A stretch of DNA of 64,000 bases from Phlegmacium glaucopus (Eukaryota > Basidiomycota > Agaricomycetes > Agaricales > Cortinariaceae): positions 473,672 through 537,671 of the forward strand of contig MU130363.1 of NCBI GenBank assembly GCA_015039465.1, read 5' to 3'. How positions within the stretch are numbered: position 1 is the stretch's first letter; every line of letters starts with the position of its first letter. The notes below the pieces were generated by a model. It saw only the letters and a list, made by a program, of their open reading frames with translations, was not told the origin of the DNA and did no database searches. Positions 1 through 11,414 of the stretch are shown in pieces. A program made the position numbers and the translations under genes.

Positions 1-523
1 TACAGCCTTTTCTGCATCATCTTCTTCAACTCTAACTTCCAAAGAAAAATGCAACTTCTGTGATATGACAAACCACATCATGAAGAAATCATCAATGCTC
101 AGAAGTCTGCAAAGGAGAATAATGCCAAAAAGCACAGAGGTGGTAACAAGGCCAACAAAGCCAAAGATAATATTGTTAATTTGCTGGAAATGCAAGTGCT
201 CTTTCTTCTACTTTTGATCCCTCCAATCCTTCCAACCCTTTACAAACAGATGCTGACTTTGATTGGAATGCAGACACAGGGGCCACTTCTTTTATGACCC
301 CTCATCGTCACTGGATTTGAAACTATGTCCAAACAAGCAGACCAATCAGGCTAGCAGACAATACCATTGTCTATGCTGTTGGGGTTGGTTCTGTGTGTTT
401 TCGCCCAATTGTAAATGGAAAGGAAGTCATATCTGTAGAATGGACAAGAGTCTTACATGTACCACAACTTCGGAGTAATTTATTGTCAGTTCTGTACTTG
501 AAGTTCATATCAATTCAAAATGC

Positions 524-1847
524 ATGAATTTGATCCACAATGGTGCTACTTTGTTCTCTGCTTCAATTACAGACAACAATGCTGCCATGCTGGATGGTGT
601 CACAGAATCTATTTCGCAGTATGCCAACATTGTCTCAACTCTTCCTCTTGATATCAATCTCTGGCATCATCGTTTAGCACATCATAGCTTCAGAGATGTT
701 CAGAAGATGATCAATGAAGAGTTGGTAACTGGACTTGTATTAGATACAAAGCAAAAGCCAGATCCTATATGTGAACCTTGCCTGTCAGGCAAAATCCATT
801 CAAATCCATTCCCTACATCTCCCAGTCAATCCTTGCACCCTTTGGAATTGATCCACACTGATTTACATGGTCCTCTTCCTGTTGCAACACCAGAAGGCTA
901 TTGCTATTGGGTTGTCTTCATTGATGATTGCACAAAATTCAGAGTAGCTATGTTGCTCAAACAGAAGAGTGATACATTTGAAGCATTCAAAACAATCAAA
1001 GCTTATGCTGAGAATCAATTGAATTGCAAGATCAAATACCAGGATGACAAAGGTGGTGAATACATGTCCAATGCTTTCATCAAGTTCACTGATAGTTGTG
1101 GAATTATGCGTCGTCATACCACTCGCAACCACCCTCAAATGAATGGAGCAGCTGAAAGAGCTAATCACACTATAAGTGATGATATTACTACTATGCTCTC
1201 AGAGTCATGCTTACCTGCTTCATTCTGGGGTGAATGTCTTGCTGCTCACATCCACATATGGAATCATCTTCCTACTGCATCATTACCTCACACTACACCT
1301 TATGAGGCATGGTTCAAAAGGAAACCCGATGTAGAGCACTTGCGAGTTTGGGGATGCACTGCATATGTCTACATACAAGGGGACAAACATAAATCTCTTC
1401 AGTCACACATGGAGAAATGCATCTTTTGTTGATTATCCTTCTGGATATAAAGGATGGAAATTCTATAATCCTACCACAAAGAAGTACATTATCTGTGAAC
1501 ATGCAGAATTTGATGAATGTTACTTCCCTGGCTTGTCTGTTGGTTCATTGTCTAAAATCAATCTTCAGGTTCCTTCATCACCCAGTGCTAATCTGTTGCC
1601 TAATTTTGGGGATGATGAACCATTGAATATGATACTTCCTCCAATTTCAATTCCAATTCCACAAAGTCCTCTAATTCCACCCCAATCACCACCACCCATT
1701 GTAGCACCTGAGCTATTACCACTACCAGAAAGTCCTCCACTTCCACCTCAATTACCACTCAATGCACCTGAGCCACAATTACCTAGACGCTCTACACGCA
1801 TTTCTAAACCTCCTTCAGAGAACCCCTCCTCCTATACTGGAGAGTGA
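524..1847 (+). pseudogene. copia GAG-pre-integrase and integrase, frameshifted
   Basis: The part 524-1432 encodes a GAG-pre-integrase motif (LWHHRLAHHSFRDVQKM, then CEPCLSGK resembling the HHCC zinc site) followed by an rve integrase core: HTDLHGPL with the first Asp, then QDDKGGEY with the second Asp, and NHPQMNGAAERANHT with the catalytic Glu. The frame shifts near 1400 and continues at 1365-1847 into the DYPSGYKGWKFY-type C-terminal motif and a Pro-rich linker. The aligned order and spacing match Ty1/copia integrases. It sits inside the larger remnant and has no intact start or stop. Confidence 0.88.
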
Positions 1848-2099
1848 TGGTGAGGATGATGGGTTGGAAGAAGTTTACAGGATTAGCAGGAGCTGAGCCA
1901 CGCACAAACAAGCAATAAAGAGTGATGATGCAGAGCGCTGGGCAGAAGATGCTAATGCTGAATACAACACTCTCTTTCAAACTGGCACATAGGAATTGGT
2001 TGAACTCCCACATGGGCAGAAGGCAATTGGATCTGGTTGGGTCTTTAGAGTCAAGCGTAATGCAGATGGTTCTATTGAATGTTGTCTTAACAAAGCAAA

Positions 2100-2660
2100 T
2101 GAGTCCTAAAACTCCAGAGGAGAAGACATTCATGAAGAGTGTCCCCTACCTTAGTGCAATTGGTTCCCTTCAATATCTAGCTACTATGACTTGTCCAGAT
2201 ATTGTGTACACTGTGTCTTATTTGGCATGGTTCAACTCCAATCCTGGCCCTAGTCATTGGGCAGCAGTCAAGCATTTATTGCGATATTGTAAAGGAACCT
2301 TAGATCATAAATTGACTTACTCTGGTGGATTGAACACTGCTTCATTCACTACCTACACCAACTCTGCACATGGTGATTGCAAAGATAGATGATCTACTGG
2401 TGGTTATGTCACAATATTTGCTAGTGGTGCAATTGGTTGGGCAAGCAAGTTGCAAGGAATTGTTGTGCTTTCCACTACTGAAGCAGAATATATCTCTGCT
2501 GTGGAAGCCGGCAAGGAAATTTATTGGATGCATAACATTCTTAATGAATTTGGATACCCTGTATCTGAACCATCTACTCTGCATGTTGACAATCAATCTG
2601 CAATTAGTGTATCCAAAAATCCAGAACACCATGGATGGATGAAGCATCTTGATCTTTGAT
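2100..2660 (+). pseudogene. copia RT C-terminus and RNase H fragment
   Basis: Frames at 2100-2392 and 2450-2659 together read YLSAIGSLQYLATMTCPDI, then the HWAAVKHLLRYCKGTLDHKL motif, then SSTEAEYIS-like (STTEAEYISAVEAGKEIYW) and LHVDNQSAISVSKNPEHHG, which are the conserved end of copia reverse transcriptase and the RNase H domain. A frameshift near 2390 and a missing RT core make it non-functional. The metal-binding Asp of the VDNQSA motif is present. Confidence 0.88.
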
Positions 2661-2800
2661 TTTATTGGCTTAGGGATGCTGTCAGTGATGGTTGCATTTC
2701 ACCCAACTACATTCCTACCACTGAACAAATTGCAGACTTGCTTACAAAACCACTCACTGCGCCAAAGGTGCAGTTTTGCTGTGATGGAATGGGTGTGATC

Positions 2801-3889
2801 GTGGGAACTGAAAGTTGTATTCCCTTACAACAGTGACGTGTCAACCTTTTAGGAACATTCACATTCACATCACTCATACAACTTTAGTCCTGAGCTCAAG
2901 CAATATGAAGCCCAACTCAAGCTTTCATATTTCCATGTGGTGTTCCCAGGGCATCATGGTACTCAGGGACCTAGGGGCACAAGCTAACAGCAGCCATTCA
3001 TAAGTCAGTATCTAAGTTGCTGACAGTGTCTGATGCAATGCAGAGCCATGCAGGATGCTTGTATTGGCCACCTGGAATGAGTCAGATACCCAATGGTACT
3101 AGCCACAGGGGAATAGCATTTTGATGACTGATTGAATGATGCTCTTATGGACATTGAAGCATGTTGCTAAACAAGCCAGAACTTTGTGTTGTATTGCTAG
3201 GGGTAAGGTTCCACATTGTCGGGGGGGGGGCAGCAAGCATGTACTGCAGATCTGTGTAAATTTTGAATGCGTGATCAGTAACAGGTGATAACAGAACCTA
3301 CACAAAATATGCACAAGTTTGGTGCTTTCCTTTTCATCAGGATCCAAGCATAGTAGATCATGTATAGATCATATAATATCTTGATTTTATTGAGCTGTGC
3401 AGTTGTAGTGACAAATGAAGTAATAGATGTGTATGGGTGGCACCTGCTTCTGATTGATTAGAGAAAAGTGTTGCAATGTCATTCCATGGTGTATACCCAG
3501 TAGGTCCAGACAGGACCGGCTACCCTGATACCCCATGCAATATGAAGAAGGGCATGGATTGGAATCACCAGCAGGGACAATGGTGTAAAGACTGATAATG
3601 AGAGTGATCAAAAACATCCTTGATAACTCCAGGTTCATGTACATGATTTGCTCGATTGTGCATCTCACCAACATAGCTTGTAATTGAGGTATGACAAGGA
3701 CATAGTCAATATTTGTGTGGCTTTCAATTGGCCTTGAATTGTGCTTCCTTTTGGGGCTAGGTTCTCATATGGTCCAACAAAGCAAACACAGCTGTTGATA
3801 CACAGACAGAAAAATATAATCCAGAGAGGGACACATCAGAGCTTGGGAATCAAGCAGGAACAATTGGCTTCAATGGAAGGACAAATGTT
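2801..3889. other. no recognisable gene
   Basis: Short, poorly conserved reading frames only. A run of ten G residues lies near 3220. Minus-strand frames at 3387-3674 show no family signature I recognise. Probably decayed transposon sequence. Confidence 0.5.
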
Positions 3890-4240
3890 TGTATCAAGTC
3901 CAAGCTAGAAGCAGTGATTATATTCTGTCTGGTCTATCTTCTGTTGACCAAGAAGCCAACCAGCAATGTGCATGTATTGTTGCATATAGTCTCTGAAGGT
4001 GTTGAAGGAGTTTAATGGAAGGGAACAAGCACAAGAGGAATGAAGATTGGTAAATTTCTTTATGGCAAGAGCTTTGGGTTTCTTCCTGTCTTTGTTGATG
4101 AATGGGGGAAGTCCTTCAATGATTTCATATGTAGGATGATCACAGTAAGAATGCATGAATCAGCATTTATCAGCATCAGCTGTGACATTATAGAAACCAA
4201 ATAATTGATTGCATTAAAGAAGGAAGTCAGTCACTTCAGA
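3890..4240 (-). pseudogene. Gypsy-type gag fragment
   Basis: On the minus strand 4156-3905 reads CDHPTYEIIEGLPPF, a charged stretch, and YMHIAGWLLGQQKI followed by a Tyr/Asn-rich end. This resembles the N-terminal half of the gag of Agaricomycete Gypsy elements (CDHDTYEFIEGL and FLRIAGWLxxxGKI type motifs, from memory of the family). It lies 500 bp downstream, on the same strand, of LTR-like repeat copy 1 (4750-6205), as a gag should lie behind its 5' LTR. No zinc knuckle or pol follows. Confidence 0.6.
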
Positions 4241-4749
4241 CCAGTGAATTTAGGAGTGGTAGATTTGGCAGTTCTGTAGACTCCCTCCAGTGTCTATAGG
4301 TTCAACTACTTACTTTAGGGTAGGTACAAATGTAGTGATTTGATGGATTCTTAAAATGGACAACGGAACGGGCTTAATTGAACCCATAGAGACTGCTAGG
4401 GTTTAACCATGAACAAGTAGATAAAGATTTCAAGCCCTGACTAGTGGATATAATAGGATATCACCAAACACATGGTGCTCAGGCCTTAACACATTAAACG
4501 CCAAATCTAATCAACAACATAAGTTTCTACCTGTACACTCCCATCACAAAGAAGGATCACTTGGACATTCACTTCAGAGGTGGACAGACACCAGAAACAT
4601 GTATTCAACAATGAACTCCTACTATTTACATGTCTATGTAGTAGGCAGCATTGCATCAGTATACCAACATGAATGCAGAGGCGCATACATGAGTAGAGGA
4701 TTTCCTTTTTTAGCCACTGTTTGGAGCTTGAAATTGTTGTCTATTCAGT

Positions 4750-6205
4750 TGCGGTATAAATCATTCTGAGTATGTATATAAACACCAACAAGAGAGCAGT
4801 GGACCAGTCTTTAGGTCAAGAGACTCCCTGTTATTTGTTTAGGGAAGGCTTAGCCTTAGACTTGTAACACACAGAGGTAAGGGGAAAGACTAGAGATGAG
4901 AAGGATGAAGATGAAGTTCTTGGAAGGTGACTGAGGTAGAGGATGAGGATGAGGATGAATGAGAAAGAGTCTTTGTAAGACTATAGCAGTAGACAATAGG
5001 TTGACAGTAAGGGACTGAAAAAGCAAACTTAGAGGGATTAAGGATGAGGATGAGGATGAATAAGAGAGAGTCTTCAGCAAGACTATAGCAATTGACAGTA
5101 GGGGACAGTAACAGATAAAAAGTTGAAAAGCGGACTTGAGGGAGGAATTCACTGGAACTCCACTGAGAAGATGACTGTTGGGGAGTAAGAATGAATTGGG
5201 AGAAACTACCTATCCTGGTACAAAAGAGCAGTATTTATTTATACCCTAAGAATAAGGCTATGTAGAACAATAAAAAGGAAAGAAGTACATGCTGTCAAAG
5301 GAAGAAAGATAAAGAAAGGACAGCTGTGAGAAGCAAAGAACAATGGAAAAGAAGAGGGAACAATAAAAAAAATCTGTAAAGTGTCAAAGTACAAGAGAAA
5401 AGAAGAGAAGGCAGTGTACACAGTCCAATAGCAAAAATATATCAACTCCATAGGTGTGTGGTCATGTCAAAATATGAAAGGTCCTGAGTCAACACTTGAA
5501 AGGCGCAGCCTTGTTCCCAAGAAAATACTTCTTGCCCATCCATGATCCCATGTTGTGCAGCCTTGATAACACTTGACACACTGCAAGAATAATAATCCTT
5601 TGCTGCTGATTCATCTGCAACTCCTGCTTAGTTGTGATCCTCCTGGACTTCCTAAAGTGTCATAAAGAGGGTGGGAAGGTCTCAGGTACTGCGTGAATGA
5701 TGGTTTTGGCAGTGAATGATAAGATAAGAGGTAGATGAGTGAGGATAGGGGACTGAGTGTGATCCAGGAGCAAGGTATGGCAAGGTCAATAGCTGAGGGG
5801 AAGACTGGTGGGGTCCATAGCCACAACAACAATGACAAAGACTTTTACATAATGAGAGATGTAGCTGATGTGTCCATAAAGGGGCCATTCTTGAAATGAT
5901 GGGCCAAAAATACGATCAAACGTGAGCTGATGACCGATGCAAATAGTAGATTGATCACTTTGTTGAATAGCTAGCCAAGGAACAAAAGGATGGTAGATGC
6001 TTAAGAGCACATCAATAGTGTAAATGATAGATAGCATAGTGTGAGACATTGAGAATATGATGAGTGATGAGGATAATGTTGAATGAATGATTTGTTGACT
6101 AGGAACACAATTCAGGGCTGCTTCAAAACAGGTAAGTAAATTCAAAGTCCACTTATTTTCAAGCTTTTTACCCATGCTACCAATCAGTATTGGTGCGTGA
6201 TAGCA
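4750..6205 (-). repeat. LTR-like repeat family, copy 1 (longest copy)
   Basis: This 1.45-kb block recurs at 11415-12230, 13430-14624 and 17634-18798. Shared landmarks are the GAGAGCAGTGGACCAGTCTT stretch at the left, GAGGATGAGGATGAG runs, GGAGGAATTCACTGGAA, AGAGCAGTATTTATACCCTA, and CCAATCAGTATTGGTGCG at the right. Read on the minus strand it starts TGCTATCACGC, has a GGGTATAAATACTGC box in its middle and ends close to ATTTATA..CA, so it is laid out like a large LTR with a promoter. The minus-strand ORFs inside it (for example 6175-5786) are shared by the other copies but look like non-coding LTR sequence. No target duplication was found. Confidence 0.7.
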
Positions 6206-6470
6206 TATGACTCATTGTATGAGTCATTTCCATGTTTACCTATTATGACTCACTTCTTGCATGTGGACAACTCATACCTTTTATGCAGCTCATCCTTTTT
6301 ATATAAATATCATATTTACTTCACTTGTATTCTCTAGCTAGTTCTTGAGAATCTTACTTGTTTACTCTCAACCTCTCTCAAACTCTTGAAGAGAATACCT
6401 TGAGAAGACCTCTTGGCATTCTTCAGAGCTCATTATTACGAAGCGTAGACATTGCTCATTTCTAAGGACC
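6206..6470 (+). repeat. truncated LTR of the 370-409 bp family
   Basis: Contains ATGAGTCAT-type repeats, then TATAAATA-like sequence, CTAGCTAGTTCTTGAGAATC and CTCAAACTCTTGA, matching in order the full copies at 52201-52609 and, inverted, 26474-26843. It directly abuts the right edge of LTR-like copy 1 and has lost both termini. Confidence 0.55.
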
Positions 6471-6672
6471 TGAAAATAAAATAACTGCTGAGAAATATTT
6501 AAAATACATAGTAGAGAATTTCACATCATCAAAAAATGTTGCAGAAATGAATAATTTTGTAAAATTTGACTAAAAATAGTATATTCTTGTAATTATATTG
6601 TATTAACCAATCTTAACATTCCTGGGCTCATATTAAATGTTACATTATTGGCTATAATTGATACTGACACAA

Positions 6673-7515
6673 AAATGTTTGGTCTTCATCAGTTTCAACC
6701 AGGTTTTTGAAATTTCAGTCCAAACCAGTTAAAGACTGCAAAAAACCAAAGTAGACTGGTTAAACTCAGTCCTGTTAGGGGACACCCAGTTTCTCACCCA
6801 AACCCTGATCCTGATTGGGCCTGATCCCAAACCCACTCCCAAACTCACTTCTGATTCAACTTCTGAATCCACACCCAACTCTGACTTTATTATATTCTAC
6901 CTCATCAACGCACTTGACCTAAACCTGAACCAACTGGCTCAACTCCCAAATCCCAGTCACTCCCAGTTAGAATCCTGAATCCCAATCGGTCCTGGACTAA
7001 CTCCCGATCCCAATTCAACTTCGTCTCATTTCATCATTTTATTTATTTTCACATGACACCATTTTTATTATCTTTATATATCATGCCATTTCTCTATTTA
7101 TTTACATATTCATTATGTCCATATTAGTACTTAAATACCCCCCATCCTAGCAGGAATCCTTATCCTTTCCTCTTTGGATCCCCTGCTAGGTGAGTTAGAT
7201 GTAACTTATCATTTATAATATTATTACCTTTGGATCCCCTGCTAGGCTTGACTAAGTCGGCAATGTGAAAATTCGGGCAAGATGAGAAGTAAATAAAAGA
7301 AAAAACAAAGCTCGTTTAGCTTCGTTATGAAAGGTCAAAAGGAGGGAAAGGCGCACCCTGTAGTCCCTTTCATTGTCTTTTTTTACTCTGCGCAGCATTG
7401 CAGTTGCCCTAACAAGTCCAGTCCAGTTTTTTGAGGTTCTGTGAAAGGGGTAGACCAGTCCTGGTCTCAGTCCTGAGGAGTAAAAAACCAGACTGGACCA
7501 GACTTTCAAGCACTA
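6673..7515. mobile_element. hAT-like non-autonomous element interrupted by a solo LTR
   Basis: The outer parts (6673-6772 and 7415-7515) have the CAGTCC/GGTCCAG-rich ends seen in the intact element at 50268-50827: the left end reads ATGTTTGGTCTTC and the right end GACTTTCAAGCACTA, inverted versions of TAGTGTTTGGAAGTCC. The solo LTR 6773-7414 sits between them. No convincing 8-bp target duplication remains, so this is a decayed copy. Confidence 0.5.
6773..7414 (-). mobile_element. solo LTR, TGTTAGGG...CCCTAACA family, TSD AGTCC
   Basis: Starts TGTTAGGGGACACCC and ends GCAGTTGCCCTAACA, and is flanked on both sides by AGTCC (6768-6772 and 7415-7419). It matches, in opposite orientation, the 462-bp copy at 25295-25756. 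The GGATCCCCTGCTAG motif occurs twice near its right end (about 7177 and 7233). About 130 bp near 7262-7392 that are not in the other copy are probably a secondary insertion. TG...CA ends plus a 5-bp duplication indicate LTR integration. Confidence 0.82.
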
Positions 7516-7679
7516 ATGTCAACACCATTCTTCCCAGCATCAACCAAGGGTTTCATGAGAGTACACATGCACTCCTGAAAGAGCTGGCGCCCTTCAGCCA
7601 AGTGTGTCTTCTTGGAGAAGGATATAGCCAATAAGGACCATTACCTGGGAGGTTGGTTGTCAACAAGTTTCCTTCACAA

Positions 7680-8201
7680 TGTTGCCAATGCTAAGGTAGA
7701 CTGGCCAAGCAACCCAGGACAAAACCAGTGATAAACGAGCTGATGACAAGGGCTGAGATACCTTGCTAGACTACATACAACATTATTTAAATGTGTATTG
7801 CTCACAACAAAAATATGTTGAAGCAGGGGAGTAGAGTGGTGTGCAAGACAGCTGCGTGCGAGAGTAGAGAAACTCAAGGTAAGTGACACAAGAGCTATGG
7901 TAAGCTGAAGTCCAGAGTGAGTAACTATATATATTGAGTAAAACAACTAAGTACTTGCCTGAAGTCCAGAGTGAGTAACTGGGGACTTCTGGCAAGCTAG
8001 CTACTGATTATATATAAAAGAGAACAATAAGAAACCTATCTGGAGATATCTTGACAGTGTGTGAAAGGATCTGATCTGAGATCAGATACTAGATCTGGAG
8101 ATCAGATCAGATCAGATATAATATAAGATGTAATCTGAGATGAAAGTTAAATGGAGTAAGATCTGATCACATGTCAGGAGACTAATGAGGCAATTCTAAC
8201 A
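7680..8201 (-). repeat. probable 3' LTR with polypurine tract
   Basis: On the minus strand the sequence ATCATGGGGGAG, a polypurine tract, is followed at once by TGTTAGAATTGCC (8201 downward), and the block ends GGCAACA at 7680. A TATATAAAAGAG box lies inside near 8010. A 20-bp direct repeat (GAAGTCCAGAGTGAGTAACT, near 7910 and 7960) and GATCAGATCAGATC runs near 8100 are internal. The two flanks do not match, which fits a 3' LTR whose upper flank is internal sequence. Confidence 0.45.
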
Positions 8202-8213
8202 CTCCCCCATGAT

Positions 8214-9768
8214 CTCACAAGTCTCCAGTGTTGGTATATAAAAAAGGTAAATGAAAAGAGTAATAGATATAACAAATGTAACAAATGAAATGTTATGTTA
8301 TATCAATGAAGAAAAAAAGGGAAGAACATGGTCAAAATGAACTTGAAGGAATGGGAACCGAAGGTCACTTTGTGGTAGTTGTTGATTGGAAGGGTATTGA
8401 ATAACTTCATCACTATCAAACTCATTTGATGCATCCTCCACCTCTCTCACCACCTGATCAATTATCTGCCATTGATGTACTTTGGTAGGGTGAAGAAGAT
8501 AACCTGTCCAAGGACAGGTGCTGAAGCCAGAAGTATGTTTGGGTAATAAACTGGTTGAATGATTTTTGGGTCTTTGGAAAGAAGTGGCATTGATTTGACT
8601 TTGCGAATGAGTGATTGCATATTGATGAGACTGTTGAATGAGTGTGAAATGATTGTGAGATTGATTTTACATATTTTCACCTGGGTCGAGATGTTTTGTC
8701 ACCTGGGTGCCATTCCCAGAAAGCCCAATGATGCCAACCCTCTTTCCATCATGTGGTGGGACCCAACCTGCAATGACTTCAAATCATTTGGCAGCAGCAT
8801 CATTGATGGATTAGGGAAGCTGTTGGATTCAAGGCTATTGCTTTTACAGACAATAGGATCAAACAGCACAAGCAGGCATTCCACATATAGTCTAGGATTT
8901 CCACATGCAGGCCTACCTATCTGGCTCCTCCAACCTTCAACAGTCTGGGACCCCTGTAAAATGCAATATCTTGAAGATTGTGACCCTCCTCGATCCTGCC
9001 AATGTTTTATGTGTTTCACAACACTACCTGCCCTTCCCCCCAATAGTTTATGGCTCTGCAACTGATATTGGTAAACATGCTGCTGTCTATACTCATTCCC
9101 AGAAGTGGTTGACATTCAAAGACCCCCTGGGGATATGGGTATTTGAGGGGTCTTCAAAGAGTTAGTATATTCATCTCTGGCACAACACATTTTCATACAA
9201 TTTTCAACTCAGCATCTTCACTTATTCAATCTGCTTCAACTAGTCAATCTGCTTCAACTAATCAATCCACTTCAACTAGTCATGCTTCAACTATGGAATC
9301 CACTGGTCACAGCAAAACCCCTTGTCCCAAACACTCAAGGGCCTCAGCGCAAGGAGCACCTTGTATGTTTACTTAAAGCCTCAAACTACACAAAGCATTG
9401 TTGAACAGCCCTCTCACTCCTTACTCAATTCCTGCCTGGAGTGCTGCACTCCAGGCTGTTGACCAATTGTCTTCTTGTCTTGTTGACACATCCAAAACTT
9501 CACAGCACCACAGCCATCATATATTTCCTGACCCTGGTCTTTTCATACACCCAAGGGCTGCAAAATATATAGAGTTGTGGCTCCAAGTTCACAATGCTTG
9601 GTTCATGTGTGTGGCAAAAGAGCCATATCTTTGCCATGTCAAATCAGAACTGGCAGGCCTTCCTTTTGATTGACATCAATGCCCCAGAACCAAAGCAGCA
9701 CACCATCATCAAGAGAGTCTGGCTGGAGTTGTTACTGCCCAATTCTGCTATGTATCTGGAGGTGAAAC
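8214..9768. other. decayed coding sequence of unknown family
   Basis: Plus-strand frames 8559-9065, 8905-9165, 9143-9376, 9398-9673 and 9594-9800 overlap in different phases, as in a frameshifted gene. The segment FIHPRAAKYIELWLQVHNAW (near 9540-9600) resembles a motif of a widespread, unnamed Agaricomycete repeat-associated protein family, by memory only. A Ser/Thr/Gln-rich tandem (SASTSQSASTNQSTSTS) is at about 9225-9280. No start, splice pattern or function can be supported. Confidence 0.35.
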
Positions 9769-10068
9769 TGTTAGGGAATACTCATTGTATCTGCCTCTAG
9801 TATGCTTAGTATGTTTACCTTCATCTCCTCCTATACCACATCACATCTTCCTACACCTTGCATACATCCCATTATTGTTGTAGTAGTCATCCCTCCACGG
9901 ATGTCCCTGACTGCGGTCACACATCAACATCTATATTTGTTATCATGACACACCTTATGCCTTCCATTTGTACATTTAGAAGTAGCTTCACACACTTGTA
10001 GTATATAAGCTGGAAGATAAGCACCTTAGTATTCAACTTGGTTCCTGGGTTCTACTCGTCTGCTAACA
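9769..10068 (+). repeat. LTR of the TGTTAGGGGATACTC family
   Basis: TGTTAGGGAATACTCATTGT at the start, GTAGTATATAAGCTGGAAGA promoter-like sequence near the end, and CTGCTAACA at the right border. It is clearly related over its length to the solo LTR at 28383-28709, which has a clean target duplication. Here the flanks (GAAAC and AAAAT) do not match, so the element may be rearranged or be one LTR of a decayed element. Confidence 0.7.
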
Positions 10069-11414
10069 AAAATGCGAAGCGGTTTGATGGGGCTGGTTGT
10101 TTGGTGGGGCATGGAGTGGAGTATCCCTCAGGAGTGTAGCCCTCAGAATGTTGTCAGGGATGTTTTATGGGAGCTATATGAAGTAATCTTCATTCATGAA
10201 TGGCACTTGTGCCAATCTGGACCCATCAAGCACTGCCCAACTATTTGATAGGCAATTCTGAATGTTTCCACACAATTTGACACATCCCTATTCTCCAAAA
10301 ACCTTGGATTGGCTGATGATGACTTTGACAAGTGCTTCTGGTTTGTCACTTACCTGGCCCACATCATGAAGTCTTGGAAAGGAGAGAAACCTGCTGTGCT
10401 GGACAACAATCTCTCTAATTTGTCTCAAAACGCTGGAATTGGACAGTACCCCGGGGACAGAGACAGATAAAAGGCTGAAAAAGCGAAGAGAGTAGAGGAT
10501 GAGGATGAGGATGGTAGAGTCTTCAGTAAGACTATAGAGAATATTGTTGTAAAATATTACTGTCAACAATTCTTCAATTATTCCAGAAAAGCAGCTCAAA
10601 TCCCTCACCATCTCTTCACAACAACTTTTGACTAGTTATATACCATGTGGCCTATGTTTTCTTTCTTTTTTAACTATATTGTGTTTGGTCTACTGTTCTA
10701 AGTTGGAGACTTGGCAGCAAATCAATTTAGTAAGTTTTTTTTAAAAAATTCCTCACTGCATCTATACTGATAGCATATAGCAAGGTAATCTTAACAGATA
10801 TTTTCACTGTTGACCACTTCTTCAACATGACATTTGATGTGGAAATCTGTTCCCTTCTATAGTGATTATGTCTCCCTTGTCTGACATCATACATTTATGA
10901 CCCTTTGTGTGAGTCAGGCCCCCTGCATCATCTTCATCCACAATTTCAACTGCTTTGACCAGATCCTTTGGTGGATTGCGAGCTGCACGCCTGAGGATGA
11001 CTACAAGGCCTTTGTCAGCTCCTTGGACATTCCCACTCAAGATCTGACTTGGTAGGTTAGATGGACACTGTTATTTCCAAATGTGAATTTTTCATGGTGT
11101 AGGTATGTCAATTATCACCATAGAGATGATCAGACTTTGCTTACCATTTTTTTGAAATGTGCCAGCTGATTCTCACAATTGCATCTTCTAGGTATGGATG
11201 AAGAACCATACATGCTCTTGGACTTGCAAGGGCTGGAGATTCTCATAGAAGATGAGATCAAGTAGAATTGGGTGGTACATTGCTGATGGCTGTATTTATA
11301 AGGTAAAGTCATCCCCTTTAAGTAAAGCCCACTGTCTTGACTTTGGCACCAGCACTTGTAGCCAATTTAGCAACTCTGTATTTTTTCAAAATGGTGCCCA
11401 GTGATGATATGTTC
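10069..11414. other. unassigned; small LTR-like fragment and gene scraps
   Basis: Positions 10440-10545 repeat a piece of the large LTR-like family (AGATAAAAGGCTGAAAAAGC, GAGGATGAGGATGAGGATGG, GTCTTCAGTAAGACTATAG). A plus-strand frame at 10930-11055 (NCFDQILWWIASCTPEDDYK) looks protein-like but belongs to no family I recognise. The rest shows no gene. Confidence 0.4.

Larger units (their letters stand above)
1..2800 (+). mobile_element. Ty1/copia retrotransposon remnant, 5'-truncated by window edge
   Basis: Reading frames in several phases follow copia order: protease (about 265-480, with DTGATSFM and a downstream LPQLRSNLLSV-like stretch), GAG-pre-integrase and integrase (about 650-1430), the proline-rich linker after integrase (1560-1840), the very start of reverse transcriptase (1920-2075) and the end of RT plus RNase H (2100-2660). 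RT jumps from its N-terminal VFRVKRNADGSIE-like motif straight to the C-terminal part, so the catalytic YVDD region is absent. No LTR was found on either side; the left side is cut by the window. Multiple frameshifts and stops show a dead copy. Confidence 0.9.

Noticed and set aside
3210..3235. Run of ten G residues as a possible frameshifting or G-quadruplex site
   Set aside because: Single homopolymer in non-coding repeat sequence; more likely slippage or a sequencing-sensitive spot.
5786..6175. Minus-strand ORF of 129 codons, similar ORFs in 14073-14510 and 18221-18652
   Set aside because: It is shared only because the underlying LTR-like repeat is shared; frames differ in length between copies, there is no ATG conservation and no protein family signature.
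9225..9290. CRISPR-like short repeats (CTTCAACTAGTCAATCTG type)
   Set aside because: They are a low-complexity coding tandem (Ser/Thr/Gln) without regular spacers, and the genome is eukaryotic.
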